In this document: positions 1 to 11,169 of the stretch, piece after piece | Layout: each line of letters opens with the position of its first letter | Numbering within the stretch: the stretch's first letter is position 1 | Assembly (NCBI GenBank): GCA_965178125.1 | Contig: OZ237741.1 | Coordinates: forward strand, 744,001 to 808,000 | Direction: 5' to 3' | From: Bilabrum cf. latius | Taxonomy: Eukaryota > Bigyra: Bicosoecida > Bigyra > Bicosoecida | Length of the DNA stretch: 64,000 bases | The notes under the pieces: generated by a model | Seen by the model: only the letters and a program-made list of their open reading frames with translations | Databases searched by the model: none | Told to the model about the DNA's origin: nothing | Position numbers and translations under genes: made by a program

Positions 1-2
1 CC

Positions 3-3000
3 AAGTGGCACCGCAATGCCATCGAGCAGGTTCATGGGTGGGGCGAGATGCTCGATAGCGAGAAGCAGCAGGAGCTGGAGCTGCATGAGTACGGCCTGGT
101 GGCCGGTGTGCAACCCCGGCCTCTCGTGGAATCGAGCAGCCACGGTGCGTCCTCCCGTGGATTTGGCAAGTTTGCCGTTCGCCCAACGTCTGGAGCCGAC
201 AAGTTCGAGCCTGCGCCATTCCGTCCAGCCGCTCGATAGAGCCAGATGCTGCAAGCAGCTGGGCTAGTGGGCGAAGACGGTGCTCTGCAGGCGAAAGATC
301 AGCCCAGGTACCTTCTTGCCACTCCAAAGGGGGGAGGCATCCTGCTCGAGTGTGGTCTGGCAGCCGGTAGCGTCCTGCACCGACGGGCGGTTGGCCTGGT
401 GGGCGAGGATGGCAAGAGCGTGGTACCTATCGACTACGAGTGCCCGGCCTACGACTGGGTGCACTTGGCGGTTGTCGCTGACGCAGATGCAAACGTCAGC
501 ATCTACGCGAATGGGCAATTAGCCACGACGAAGAAGGTGCACTATCCTGCGGGATCGGCGCCGCTGCCTCACTGGACTCTTGGGTCCGAGCGCGGCGCGC
601 CCTTGCGGGCGGACGTGTACGACCTCAGGATGTGGAGGTGTGCCAGGACTGCGGGCGAGATCCGGCGTGACATGATGAGCAAGGTGAACCTGATTTCGGT
701 GCAGCCCATGCTGATCGGGTACTGGAAGCTGGAGGAGGGCTTCGGCAGGTATGCAGCAGACGCATCTGGCCAGCACCACGCGTGCTTCGTCAATGGCCCG
801 CAGTGGATCAAGGTGAAGAAATCGATCGGACCCGGGCCCGCGCAATCGGCCGAATCGAGCGGCGAGTCTACGCCTGTCGTTGCAGCCGCCTCGGGTGCTG
901 GGGCAACTCGAGAGCTGTAGACTGCCTTCGATGCCCTTCCTAGCGTGCCTGTGCTTTCTTGCGTTACTCATAAGTCCACCTTGCAGCTAGGTGACGTTGT
1001 GTCATCCTCGACTTGCGAGCCCGGGGCCGACTGGCGCGAGTTCTCGGGCTACCTGAGGGCCAAGGCGCAATCGGGCGAGGTTGGTGACACGTGGAAGAAG
1101 CCCTTGTCACAGGCTGTAAGTGTGCATTTCAGGCCGTGCGAGCCCGAGAAGGTGACTGAGGCCCTCGATGTGCTTGGCGAGACGGCCGCTCTGGTCGCCC
1201 GGAAGTAGGGCAAGCCTGCTGCCGAACAGGATTCTGCACGGGAACAGCAGGCTAAGCACCACCCAGGAACGGTGCTTCTGGTAGGATACTTGGACTTGCC
1301 AGAGTCGCTGGCCAGGGCAGAGCTAGTGGGTAGGGCGTATCTGAAGAAGGATCTCCCGGACTCGCTTCCGCAAGCTTGTGCCGATCAGTTCGAAGGAATT
1401 CAAGGCGATCCTAGGAGCGACCCAGCAGCAGCAGCCGCCATTGCAAGCTACTGGATGGAGTCCGACGTTGTTGGTGACGCGCTGCACACGACATCACCGA
1501 CTGGCGGGGCCGCATCATCATCGGGGCCCCAGCTGTACCTCGTTGCGTCCGGAGTGACCGCAGGCCCGCCCGATGTGCTGTCGTGGCTGTCCGGCCTTGA
1601 GTTCGAGGGGGAACATCGTAAGGTCAAGCAAGGCGAACCAGATATGGACATGAACAGCACAGAGGTGGACGGTAACGTGTTACGAGGACATTGGAAGGCT
1701 CATCTGGTAGAGCGAATCAAGGTCAGTGGCGAAGGCGATGCCGAGGTTGTCGACCCGAACAGCCAGCTGCGGTTCATCAAGGCCATGTCGCACCCCCGGT
1801 CTACCATCTCAGTGGATGGTCTGACTGCATCGCTGCACAAAGGCAACCCTGCCGATGAGTGGCGCATGGCAACACTGACTTGCTCCGCTGAACCAGACAT
1901 CTCGAAGCTGCAGGACGGAAAGGCACCCGCGAAGGTGGACTTTACTTAGGGCCGCGTGCTGGTCGATGTCACTTTCGCCAGTGGCAATCGTGGCGGTGCC
2001 CGCGTGCATGCGTGTGTTGGAGTAGTATCAGGTGACGCGTCTTCCTCGTCTGCTCCCGGGGACTCCAAGGGATAGGCTGGCTACTTTGCCCACGGCGCGA
2101 CCCGGAAGGAAGGCAGTCGCAACTCTGGGCTGCAGCCTTTTAAGGCAGGAGACACGGTCACTGTGGAGTTGGATACGTAGACCAATTCAGTTCAATTCTT
2201 TGTAAATGACAAGGCAGCGTGCCCGCTCTTGAAGGACCTCAACAGGCCGTCTGGGGGCAAGGGCTACGTTGTGCAGGTCGGCAGCAGGGAGGTTGGAGTG
2301 TTCGCATCGCCTCGGCTCAAGAGCGGCAAGCACACTATCAAGTATGGCTCGAACGTTGGTCGTGGTAACGCGAAGCAATTTTCTGGCCTGTTTGTGCAGG
2401 GCTGCAGGCAAGGGTACGGCGAGCTGCTAGTGTCTGACGGCGAGAGGTATTTCGGCTACTGGAAGAACGGCCGGATGACCGGCACGTACCGCAAGCAGTC
2501 AGGCTCGTACTGCCGGATGGACTTATCCTGCCGTGATGACCCTAGCCGAGCCCGCCGTGCCAAGAAAGAGGACTACGAAGCAAGCTGCATCAAGTTTGGC
2601 GTGGATGAGATCAAGGCGCTGCACAAGTTGTCAAGTGAGCAGCACGCGTCAAAGAAGACCACCGCGTCGCGGCTGCCTGGCCCAGTGGATCCGACTCTGT
2701 ACAAGGTCAAGAAGAAGAAGGACCCAATGTTCAAGTGGTCTGAAATACGCGAGTGGCTACTGCAAACTCGTGGCATGTTTGAGCACGATGCAGCAGAGCT
2801 GGAGGCCAAGGTGCTGTCTTAGGCGCAGGAGGCAGGCATTGTCATGAGCGAGGAGCAAGAGAAGGAAGCGACTGCTGTCGGTGGCGATGTACCACAGGTG
2901 GCCAAGGCGGCGCGCACACACGTGGACAGGCTGAGGCGAACTACCGTGGGGGGCGCGATGCAGGTAATGAGAGAGCAGTTCTTTGTGCTGATGCCCAGCC

Positions 3001-6000
3001 AATGTGGGAACGGCCTAGAGCCTTCCGCGGATCTTACAACCATCTCCTCCAAGTCCTCGCAAGGGGTCGTTCTAGGATCCCGAGGCTTCACTCGCGGTGT
3101 GCACTACTGGGAGGTGTTCGCAGACACGGGGCCCGACATGGGCGATCCCAAGCATCTGTAGACGCTCATGTTCTCTCCTGAGCAGCCCTGGATCCACATT
3201 GGTGTCGCTGAACGGACGCGCCCCATTGAGCGGCAGAGTGGCGAGCGGGGCGGGTCCAACGGTGAGTTCCGGGACTACGGTTTCTCGTCTGACATGATGC
3301 TGCGGTCCAACACGGAGCAGGGCGAGAGGCTGTTCGGGCCCAACATGGTGCCAGGCGACCGCATCGGCGTTCTGCTCAACATGGACGAGGGCAAGGTCAG
3401 CTTCCTGCGTGAGGGGTTCGAGTTTGGCACTTACAAGTTTCAGGACATCGGGCTGGGCTACACCAAAATCCGGTCGGGCGCGATCGGTGGGCCTTCTTGC
3501 CGCGTGCTGTACCCTGCCATTGGGATGCGCAGGGGCGCAGATCCCGTCACGATCCGGTGCGAGCGGTGGGTATCGGCCGCGGGAGAGTCGACGGAGGACA
3601 ATGTCAGGAAGGTGTTGGAGGCCGTCACCCTGCTGTAGAGATGGCAGCGGCCGCCTGGGCAGCCCGTGAGGCTGCCACGATCCGTCCTGACAGAAGCCAT
3701 GCACCGGTACAACTTGATGGCCACGCAGCCCTGGATCCGCGTGGCTCGCACCCGCGGGTAGGTGCGCCTGCCGTTCGACTAGAGTGAGGACAGCTGCACC
3801 GCGGTAGTGAGGGCGACGCAAGGCACCAGCCTGTCCACGGGAGGAAGGCTGCGAGAGCTCCGCGGCGGCGATCGCATTAAAGTCAAGGGCACGCTGGCGA
3901 CGGTGGTGGGCGTGAACAGGGGCAAGCTGTGGGTGCGGCGCGATGGCGTTGGGGAGCAGGCGTGGTACTTGGAACGAGACGAGATCGAGGAGGTGCAGGA
4001 GCGTGAGCAGTTCGTGAAGGACGAGCACGAGGCCGACCTCATGGTGAAGCGGCTGCGAGCGGAGATCGGTGACAGCAAGACGGACGCTGCTAGTGGGAGG
4101 TCCAAGGAGCAGCTGGCAGCCATGGGTAAGGGCGAGGTGGCTGCGGATGAGCAGACCTTCATGCAGTGGGTGAACGACGACTGCTGGTCTGTCGAGCGAG
4201 ATGAAGAGCTGGTCAAGGTGGTAAACGCGCAATGCGATCAGCGCGGCTGCGACCCAGCCAACCTGCAGTTGACCCCCGCCGACTCCCAGTTCTCCGAGAT
4301 GCTGCAAGACCCCCATCAGATGGGCCGGGTGCGAGCTCGATTCTGCGTGCTCCTTGCTTTGAATCGGAGGCTGGAGAAGCTACTGCCGCTCGTCGACTTG
4401 AGCGCAACCCAGGCCGGTGGGTTTGTGCCAACCGGCGACCCTCGCCGGATCCGCTTCTCCTCCTCGCTCGGCAGGCGGGTCGCGGCACTGCGCGGTCTCT
4501 GCTTCATGCGCACCAAGCTGGAGCTGTGGAACACGGTCATCCGAGACACGGCCCTGTACACGCAACCCGAGCAGGAGAACATGACCAAGGCCTCCGAGGT
4601 GCCCAACATCACCGTCGACACGGTCACGTACCCCGTGGACCGGCTGGTGATGCTCAAGTCGTACAAGGAAAGGCTGGAGCGATCTGTATTTGGCCAGCTG
4701 ATCGGGCAGTCGTACCAGTGGTCAGACGCAGGCTGGAGGCGTAACTACTCGTATTCGGAAGACGGCGGGCAGCAGCGAAATTTCTTCGTCAAGTTCGCCA
4801 ACCAGAAGGCCGTGGACCAGGGCGGGCCCTACCGCGCAGTGCTTGAGAAGGCGGCCGGCACAGAGGCAGCGGGCCCGCTTCGGCTGCTGGTCCCTAGCCG
4901 GAAGGACATTGAGCAAAAGCGTGGCCAGCACAACGCGGAGTACTTTGTATTCAACTCGTTCCCCGACACTGATAAAGGGCAGCACGGCCCGGGAGGAGAC
5001 AGTGCTCTCGAGGCCGAGGAGAGCCTGAGGGCCGCGGTACAGCTGGAGCTAGACAGGGAGCGGGCTGCCAAGATGTCGGCCAGCAAGGGGTCAGGCTCTG
5101 CCGCTGCTGCTGCAGCCGACGCCTCTGCCTTGGGTCGTCTCTCGGATGGGGCGCAGGCACCTGGCTATGGCGACGGCGTGTTCACGACTAGCGGCGGGGA
5201 GCACACTCGCTGGCACGACGGGGAGTACTTCTTCTTGGGTCGGCTGGTGGGCGCCTGCATCAGGCACCAGGTGATGGTGCCTGTCTCGATCGCGCCGTCA
5301 GTGTTCCGGTTCTTGGTGCTGCAGCACATTAGGAGGGAGGACCTAGCCGTGCATGACCCCAAGCTGGAGAGGGCGATCAAGACCCTCGAGGTGTACCTTC
5401 CCTCGCAGGCGCCGGAGGGGGCCTCGGGTGACGGGGCGGCGGCAGCTGGAGGGGCTGCCTCAGGGGCCGGTGCGGACGATGACCCGTCCATGGTGGAGGC
5501 ACAGGAGCAGAGCCTGCGAGACGCGGCCAGCAACGTGGTGGATCTGCTGCTGGAGCGAGTGCCCGATGTGCCCACGGGTCTGCATGCAGCAGCCAGGCAG
5601 CTCAGGCCCGAGCAGGTGTCATCGTTCGTGGACGTGTGCGTGGAGACTGCGGTGAGGGCAGCTGCCCGGCCCCAGCAGGCCTTCATGGAGGGCCTCTGCT
5701 CCGTTGTTCCCCGAGATCTGCTGGCCCTCTTCACCGCGGACGAGATGGAGAACCTTGTGTGCGGGGCCAGGAGCGTGAACGTAGCGGTGCTGCAGCGCAT
5801 TGCGGTGTGCAGCGAGGGCATGACGCGGTCGAGCGCGCAGGTGCAGTGGCTATTCGAGCTGCTGCGGGAGTGGGACGAGGAGCAGCGGAGGGACTTCTTG
5901 GACTTCGTGGCAGCGCGCAGGAGGCTGGCCCAGGGCGCCGACGCGCAGATGCAGGCCTTCCAGATCGAGAAGCTCAAGCCGCTCAGGGAGAGCACCAACG

Positions 6001-6131
6001 TGGACGGGATGCTGCCCAAGAGCGCCACTTGCTTCTTCCGACTGAAGCTGCCCGAGTATTCATCAAAGGAAGTTCTCAAAGAGCGCATGCTGAACGCGCT
6101 TGCCGAGACTGATACAATGGATGACGAGTGA
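3..6131 (+). CDS. Giant HECT-type E3 ubiquitin ligase, 5' end outside window
   Basis: E3 ubiquitin-protein ligase: HECT enzymes take ubiquitin from an E2 onto a cysteine and pass it to a substrate. One frame stays open from base 3 to the TGA at 6129 (about 2,042 residues), broken only by about eleven TAG codons. Visible in order: a LamG/concanavalin-like domain (about residues 110-265, ending GYWKLEEG), a short MORN-like stretch (YFGYWKNGRMTG, about 820), a SPRY domain (about 1010-1180, GVHYWEVFADT and FLREGFEFG), and a C-terminal HECT domain (about 1590-2040; FVKFANQKAVDQGGPYR, GEYFFLGRLVGAC). The C-lobe has LPKSATCFFRLKLPEYSS, whose Cys, encoded at 6030-6032, is the expected catalytic residue. 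HECT plus SPRY resembles HERC1-type ligases, but the orthologue is not certain. The start lies upstream of the window. The next gene follows in tandem after about 150 bp. Confidence 0.88.
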
Positions 6132-6277
6132 TTGGTTTGATGAAAAGTACACACTATTTAGCTATCAGACCGTTTCGCATTAAACATAATTTGCCAGCGA
6201 AACACGACCGCGTCGTTTTTGGCTGGTAGTGAAGCTGGCATTATTGGTTTGATTAGCTGAGAAATACCTTGCTCACA

Positions 6278-8038
6278 ATGGCGATGAGCATGGGAAAGAT
6301 TGCAGCCGCCCCTGGCGGCGTCAAATCCAAGAAAGGAAAAGCGAAGAAGACTGGCCTTACGCTGGGGGAATTTCTCGACCGGGGTGACTTTACCGGCGCT
6401 GTGGCGCTACTAGAGTTCAAGATCCGGACCGGCGACACGGATGAGACCACGTTGCCTTGGCTTGCGTACTGTGCGTTCCACCGGGGCGACTACAAGAAAG
6501 CCTTGAGCGTTTACGAGCAGATCGAGAAGGCAGGTGATTCCACACCGGAGCTTGGCGTGTACAAAGCTTGTAGTTTATTCTATTTAGGCCGGTTTGCAGA
6601 GGCAGAAGAACTGTTGGCGGCAGCACCGAGCGCTGACCTCCGAAACCGGGTGATGTTCCATATTGCAAACAGAGTTGGGGACGAGGATCTGCTTCGAGAG
6701 CGGCATGGCACTCTCCGATTAACGACTGAGGACCAGCTTGCGCTTGCTGCCGTGCATTATCAGCGCGAGCACTACCAGCAGGCCACCGACGTGTACAAAC
6801 GGCTCCTCTTGGAAAACCCGAGCAGCGTGGCACTCAACGTTTACATCGCCATGTGCTACTACAAGCTAGATTATTACGACGTATCACTAGAAATTCTTGG
6901 CACGTACCTGGAGCATTTTCCCCGGTCGGCGGTGGCCATCAACTTGAAGGCTTGCAACCACTACAAGATGTACAATGGGAAGAGCGCCGAGGCGGACCTA
7001 AAGGAGCTTGGGGGAGACGTCGCGGCACAGCTGGGACTGAGAGGAGCAGGAGCAGGCAGTGGGGCAGGCAGCGCTGTCAGTGGAGCGGGGGCCGGCGGGA
7101 GCTCCGCTGCCGCCGCCGCCACCAACATGCTGGAGGAGAGCGATCTGATCCGGCACAATCTCGTCGTGTTTAGGGGGGGTGAGGGGGCAGTGAGGGTGCT
7201 CAAGCCACTGGCCGCGCACCTGTCCGAGGCTCGCCTGAACCTTTGCGTGTACCACCTGCGCCAGGGGGACGTCAAGTCGGCCCAGCGCGTCATTGAGGAG
7301 AAGGTGGCCACCACCGTGCCCGAGTTCCAGCTGGCGGGTGTGATTCATTCGGAGCTCGGCCAGAGGAACGGCAGCAAAGAGGACCTGCAGAAGGCCCAGC
7401 AGTATTTTCAGAGGGTAGGCATGTCGCCCGAGGACAAGGACACGATCTCCGGAAGGCAGTGCGCAGCCAGCCTCTACATCCTCATGCGGGACTTCTACAA
7501 TGCAAACATATACCTGGAGAGCATAAAGTCGTTCATGTACAACGACGACACCTTCAACTGGAACTACGGGATCGCACAGGCCGCAGAGGGGCACTACCTC
7601 GAGGCGGAGCAGAGCCTGCAGCGGATCACTGACCCCTCCATGACCCAGGACTTCGTGTACCTCAGCTGGCTGGCACGGTGCTTCATCATGAACGGTAAGG
7701 CCAAGCTCGCCTGGGAGCTGTACCTCCGCCTCGAGAGCACCAATGCAGACGCGCTGAGTCTCCTGCAGCTCATCGCCGCGGATAGCTACAAGATGGGCGC
7801 TTTCCTGGTGGCAGCCAAGGCCTTTGACGTGTTGGAGAAGATCGACCCCGACCCAGAGTATTGGGAGGGCAAGCGGGGTGCATGTGTTGGGGTGTTCCAG
7901 CTCGTGTGCGCGGAGCAAGAACCGGTGGAGAGTCTGAGAGAGGTGTTCGACATGCTGTCGACGACAGCCAACCCGCAGCAGAAGCACATCGTGGAGGTAA
8001 TCCGGCAGTATGCCGAGTCGCAGGGTTGGCCTTTGTGA
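6278..8038 (+). CDS. IFT56: Intraflagellar transport protein 56 (TTC26/DYF-13)
   Basis: TPR subunit of the IFT-B train, which moves cargo along the ciliary axoneme. The 586-residue protein is close to the family length (about 554). Typical segments are visible: WLAYCAFHRGDYKKAL near residue 60, LALNVYIAMCYYKLDYYDVS-like near 190, and NLKACNHYKMYNGKSAEA near 230, a family signature. A Gly/Ala/Ser-rich insert around residues 255-285 is not typical. ATG 6278 is chosen because it opens the conserved N-terminus; two more ATGs follow within 12 bases. It ends in TGA and contains no TAG, unlike most neighbours. It is the clearest sign that the organism builds a cilium or flagellum. Confidence 0.95.
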   Translation: MAMSMGKIAAAPGGVKSKKGKAKKTGLTLGEFLDRGDFTGAVALLEFKIRTGDTDETTLPWLAYCAFHRGDYKKALSVYEQIEKAGDSTPELGVYKACSLFYLGRFAEAEELLAAAPSADLRNRVMFHIANRVGDEDLLRERHGTLRLTTEDQLALAAVHYQREHYQQATDVYKRLLLENPSSVALNVYIAMCYYKLDYYDVSLEILGTYLEHFPRSAVAINLKACNHYKMYNGKSAEADLKELGGDVAAQLGLRGAGAGSGAGSAVSGAGAGGSSAAAAATNMLEESDLIRHNLVVFRGGEGAVRVLKPLAAHLSEARLNLCVYHLRQGDVKSAQRVIEEKVATTVPEFQLAGVIHSELGQRNGSKEDLQKAQQYFQRVGMSPEDKDTISGRQCAASLYILMRDFYNANIYLESIKSFMYNDDTFNWNYGIAQAAEGHYLEAEQSLQRITDPSMTQDFVYLSWLARCFIMNGKAKLAWELYLRLESTNADALSLLQLIAADSYKMGAFLVAAKAFDVLEKIDPDPEYWEGKRGACVGVFQLVCAEQEPVESLREVFDMLSTTANPQQKHIVEVIRQYAESQGWPL

Positions 8039-8886
8039 CGTGGACTTGTTCAGGTATGGTACTGATTTCGTTTAATCGCTGGTTGCCGCTATCGCGTTGA
8101 GCTGCTCAACTTGAATAACCAGAATAACCCAGAATAACCAGAATAATTTGTAGGGTAAAGAAACCACACAAAGTAATGTGCAACCACGAATGGCTGTCAC
8201 ACCCCCAAGGTGGGGCCATCAAAGATGACCTCAGAGAACAACGCGATCAAAAGACCCGCAGCCCCCCCCTAGAGCAAAGGCCAAAGCCTCAAAAGAAAGC
8301 AAAAGAAAGCCCGACTGAAGCCAAGCGGTAGCGTGTACATTTTAAAACTCGGAGTATAGCCAGCACACCTTAGCAGTCAACTAGACGCTCACTCAATCAG
8401 GCTGCATGTCAAAGGCTGGTCCTTCCTGTTTTATTTTGATAGGATGTCTTGTTTTCTCGCACGCAATACGACTCAGAAGCTAGAGGCAGATCTCAATAAG
8501 CAATGAGGCTGTCCGAGAACCTTCAATTTACTAGTAAGCCAATCTAAATGAAGTATCAGTGCTTACGCATCCTGCTTGGCAAGTCTGTGCGTATGGATTT
8601 CTAGTCTCTTGCCGCAGGATTCCTCTTGTGAAATCTGTTGTGACCTAGAGGCGTCGTCAGGTACTGCTGCAGGAGCTCAGGTTCAGGGAGAGAGCTAGCG
8701 GCCATCATGCTTCAATGTCGAGCTCCACAGTTGAAATGTCTCACAAATAGTAGCATTCATCATCTGGCGCGTCCCAAGTGGCCTCTACTGCGGGAAAAGG
8801 CCAGCAAACGAGCATGCAGGAAATCGCTCTGACGCAATAGATGTAAGGTATATCCAGTCTTAAATTCGTCCTGACTAGCTTGATGC
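8039..8886. other. Intergenic region, no gene seen
   Basis: About 850 bases between IFT56 and the aspartic protease with no open frame of useful length even when TAG is read as sense. The stretch is AT-richer than its neighbours. It contains a short run of AATAACC-AG-type repeats at about 8113-8150 and several short T-rich runs. It should hold the IFT56 3' UTR and the protease promoter, possibly with an upstream protease exon that cannot be placed. Confidence 0.5.
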
Positions 8887-10119
8887 ATGCGACCTAGCTG
8901 CAAAATGCAAATATTGTAGGGCTACATTCACCGCAGATTGTCCCAGAAGCGCTTGGCGACATACTACGGACAGATCACCATTGGCACCGGCTCTGGGGCA
9001 AGACCATTCAAGGTGCTCTTCGACACTGGTTCCTGCGAGTTCTGGGTGCCGTCTTCGGCGTGCCACACGGAATCTTGCAAAGGCCATCACGGTTTTGATC
9101 CCTAGCTGGACGAGTCCCCGGAGCAGGACACGGTGGTTCCCGCCGAGGTCCGAGACAAGCTGATGAGCGTGCAGTACCTGTCCGGCAAGATCGCTGGCAC
9201 GCTTGTCGCCAGCGACGTGCAAATTGCCAATCTCGTGGTGGACGACTAGATCTTCGAGATCGCCACGGAAGTCGACGTGCCTCTGCTCAGCTAGGTGGAG
9301 TGGGACGGTATCCTTGGGTTCGCCTATGGCTCCGAGCAGATGCTCAAGCAGGGCGTGCTCCCTTTCTTCGACTCCATCATGAAGCAGAGACTCCTGCACA
9401 GCAACGTATTCGGGTACTCGATCGGGCCATAGGGAGGCGCCATGTCCATAGGCGGCGTGGACTGGTCTCTAGTGGCGGGGGTGGAGCAGGGCGGGCCATA
9501 CGTCAAGAGCATGGAGGGCGAGGGGTCTCCGTTCCAGTGGGCGAAAGTGGTGAATCTGGGGTACTGGACCGTGGGTCTGCTGGACATCGAGCTGGTGTAT
9601 CCTGCGGGAGAGACGGTCAGCACTGGCGTGTGCGGGGGCGAGAAGGATGGCATGTGCCGTGGGATCGTGGACACCGGCACGTACCTCGTGTATGGGCCCA
9701 GGCAGCACGTGGCAGGCCCACTGAGGGACCTGCAGGGCACTGGGTGCAACGGGTTCGGCGGGCTGCCCTCCGTGGTGTTTGTGCTGCAGGGGTCAGACGG
9801 GCCCGACTCCAAGGTCCGCGTGAGGCTGGAGCCGAGGCAGTACTCGCTCATCTTCCACGTGCCCGCGGAGGGAGTGGATGACCAGGAGTGCGACGAGGCC
9901 ATGAAGCAGCATCCCGATGGGAAGGGCATCGACAGCGGCAGGTGCCCCAAGGAGTGCGTCACCGGCATCGCACCGGACGATGACGTCATATGGACATTCG
10001 GACAGGTCATGCTGCGGTCGTTCTACACGGTGTTCGATCGTGACCAGAACCGGATCGGGCTGGCCCTTGCACAGGGCATCCGCGACGAGAGCGGCAAGGT
10101 GCGCGAGCTGATTGCGTGA
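8887..10119 (+). CDS. Pepsin-like aspartic protease (family A1)
   Basis: Endopeptidase of the pepsin/cathepsin D fold, normally secreted or lysosomal. Both catalytic motifs are present: DTGSCEFWVPS near residue 50 and VDTGTYLVYGP near 260. The flap-side start YYGQITIGTG and the ending FYTVFDRDQNRIGLA are typical. Five in-frame TAGs (8914, 9103, 9247, 9292, 9430) interrupt the N-lobe. The one at 9247 falls at the family Gln of the (V/K)DQ-F motif (VDD-TAG-IFEIA). ATG 8887 is the first after an in-frame TGA at 8881, but no signal peptide is visible, so a 5' exon may be missing. About 410 residues; TGA stop. A broken copy of its last 20 codons lies at 18769-18828. Confidence 0.9.
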
Positions 10120-10372
10120 TGCGTTGCCAGGCGTTGGTCATGACTAGTAGTGTGGGGGAGGCCCCGGGGCACATGATTCCGAGGCGGGTTGGTTGAGGTC
10201 TAGCATAGCGCTGTGTGAGACAAATGCAAGCTTTTGGTTTCATCCCCACTCATGCTTGCTACATGCAAGCTACACCATCGTGTAGAGCACGCTCCAGTGC
10301 GCCAAGCCTATGCAGGGACGTGGGGTGCTTCCTGCCAGTGACTGTAGGCGGACTCCTCGGAGGCTGTCTTCT

Positions 10373-11123
10373 TCAGCGATGTCCCTGCTCGGTGAGCATC
10401 AGACCAAACAGTGCAAGTATTCCCAAGCCCAAGATGCTGAAGCCCATGACATTGGTTGTCTGCATGACCGAGATGTCTGTCTGCATGACCGAGATGTCTT
10501 TCTGCATGACCGAGATGTCTTTCTGCATGACCGAGATGTTTTTCTGCATGACCGAGACATATTTCTCGACGCGAACGAGCCTGACGTTGAACTCATGGAA
10601 TTCTTTTTGCATAGCTGTGATCTTCTAGTCTAAACCTTTAAGTAGACTGTTGGAGTGCCCCCACAGTGCAAACACTCCAGTCATTGCCGCAGTGCCGACG
10701 CCGCCGATGGCTATCGCAATCCAGGACATGTCGAATCCACCTGCCACTGAAGTTGCCTTCTGCCACCGTACTGATGTAGACCTCCTTTTAGGTGGCCAGT
10801 GGTCCTTCCCGAACCTCAACCTCCTTTTCGGTCCTGCTCTGCCCGCTTGGAAGCTTACCGATAGCATCCGGGATTGACTGCGCCTTCCTGCACGACCGGG
10901 AGACAGCCAGCCCGTTTTGTTTCCAATAACGGTAGCAATTGATTTGATTGTATGCGGTGCTGCTTGAGCGAATCGTCTCATCGTCGAAAGTCGCTCGAGA
11001 ATTCTGACGAGTCGAGCGCAGGCAACAGGCCACCACCACAGCATTGTAGCGAGCGACTTCAGCATCTGCCGGCGATCTGATAATTCCGAATTTATGCACT
11101 CGCTTCCACTCCCCTAATTTCAT
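10373..11123 (-). CDS. Small coiled-coil membrane protein with heptad tandem repeats
   Basis: Not recognised as a known family. Best model: exon 1 11123-10859, GT-AG intron 10858-10741 (phase 1), exon 2 10740-10373, about 210 residues, TGA stop. Exon 2 encodes a membrane segment (IAIAIGGVGTAAMTGVFALW), a TAG (Gln), a helical stretch, five copies of a seven-residue unit of the type SVMQKDI (a perfect heptad, so a coiled coil), then a C-terminal membrane helix (MGFSILGLGILALFGLML). The layout, helix-coil-helix with a short polar tail, would suit an organelle-membrane protein, but that is inference. The start is only 46 bp from the divergent Tmc-like gene. The exon 1 frame is less certain than exon 2. 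Confidence 0.6.
10460..10564 (-). repeat. 21-bp tandem repeat, five units
   Basis: Five head-to-tail 21-bp units (core CTGCATGACCGAGATGTC on the + strand) with few differences, inside the coiled-coil gene. Each unit encodes one heptad, so unit number directly sets coiled-coil length. The near identity of the units points to recent expansion. Confidence 0.9.
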
Positions 11124-11169
11124 ATAGAATCCAAGCCCTCATCCGCAAGTTGGAGGTCTACCATAACTC

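Noticed and set aside
3072-4316. 414-codon minus-strand open frame opposite the HECT gene
   Set aside because: It lies antisense to the SPRY/HECT coding frame, has no recognisable domain, and long antisense frames are expected in GC-rich coding DNA.
1-6131. HECT and other genes as TAG-riddled pseudogenes
   Set aside because: Only TAG, never in-frame TAA and no frameshift, interrupts these frames (TGA only at gene ends), and catalytic residues are intact. Decay would create all stop types and frameshifts.
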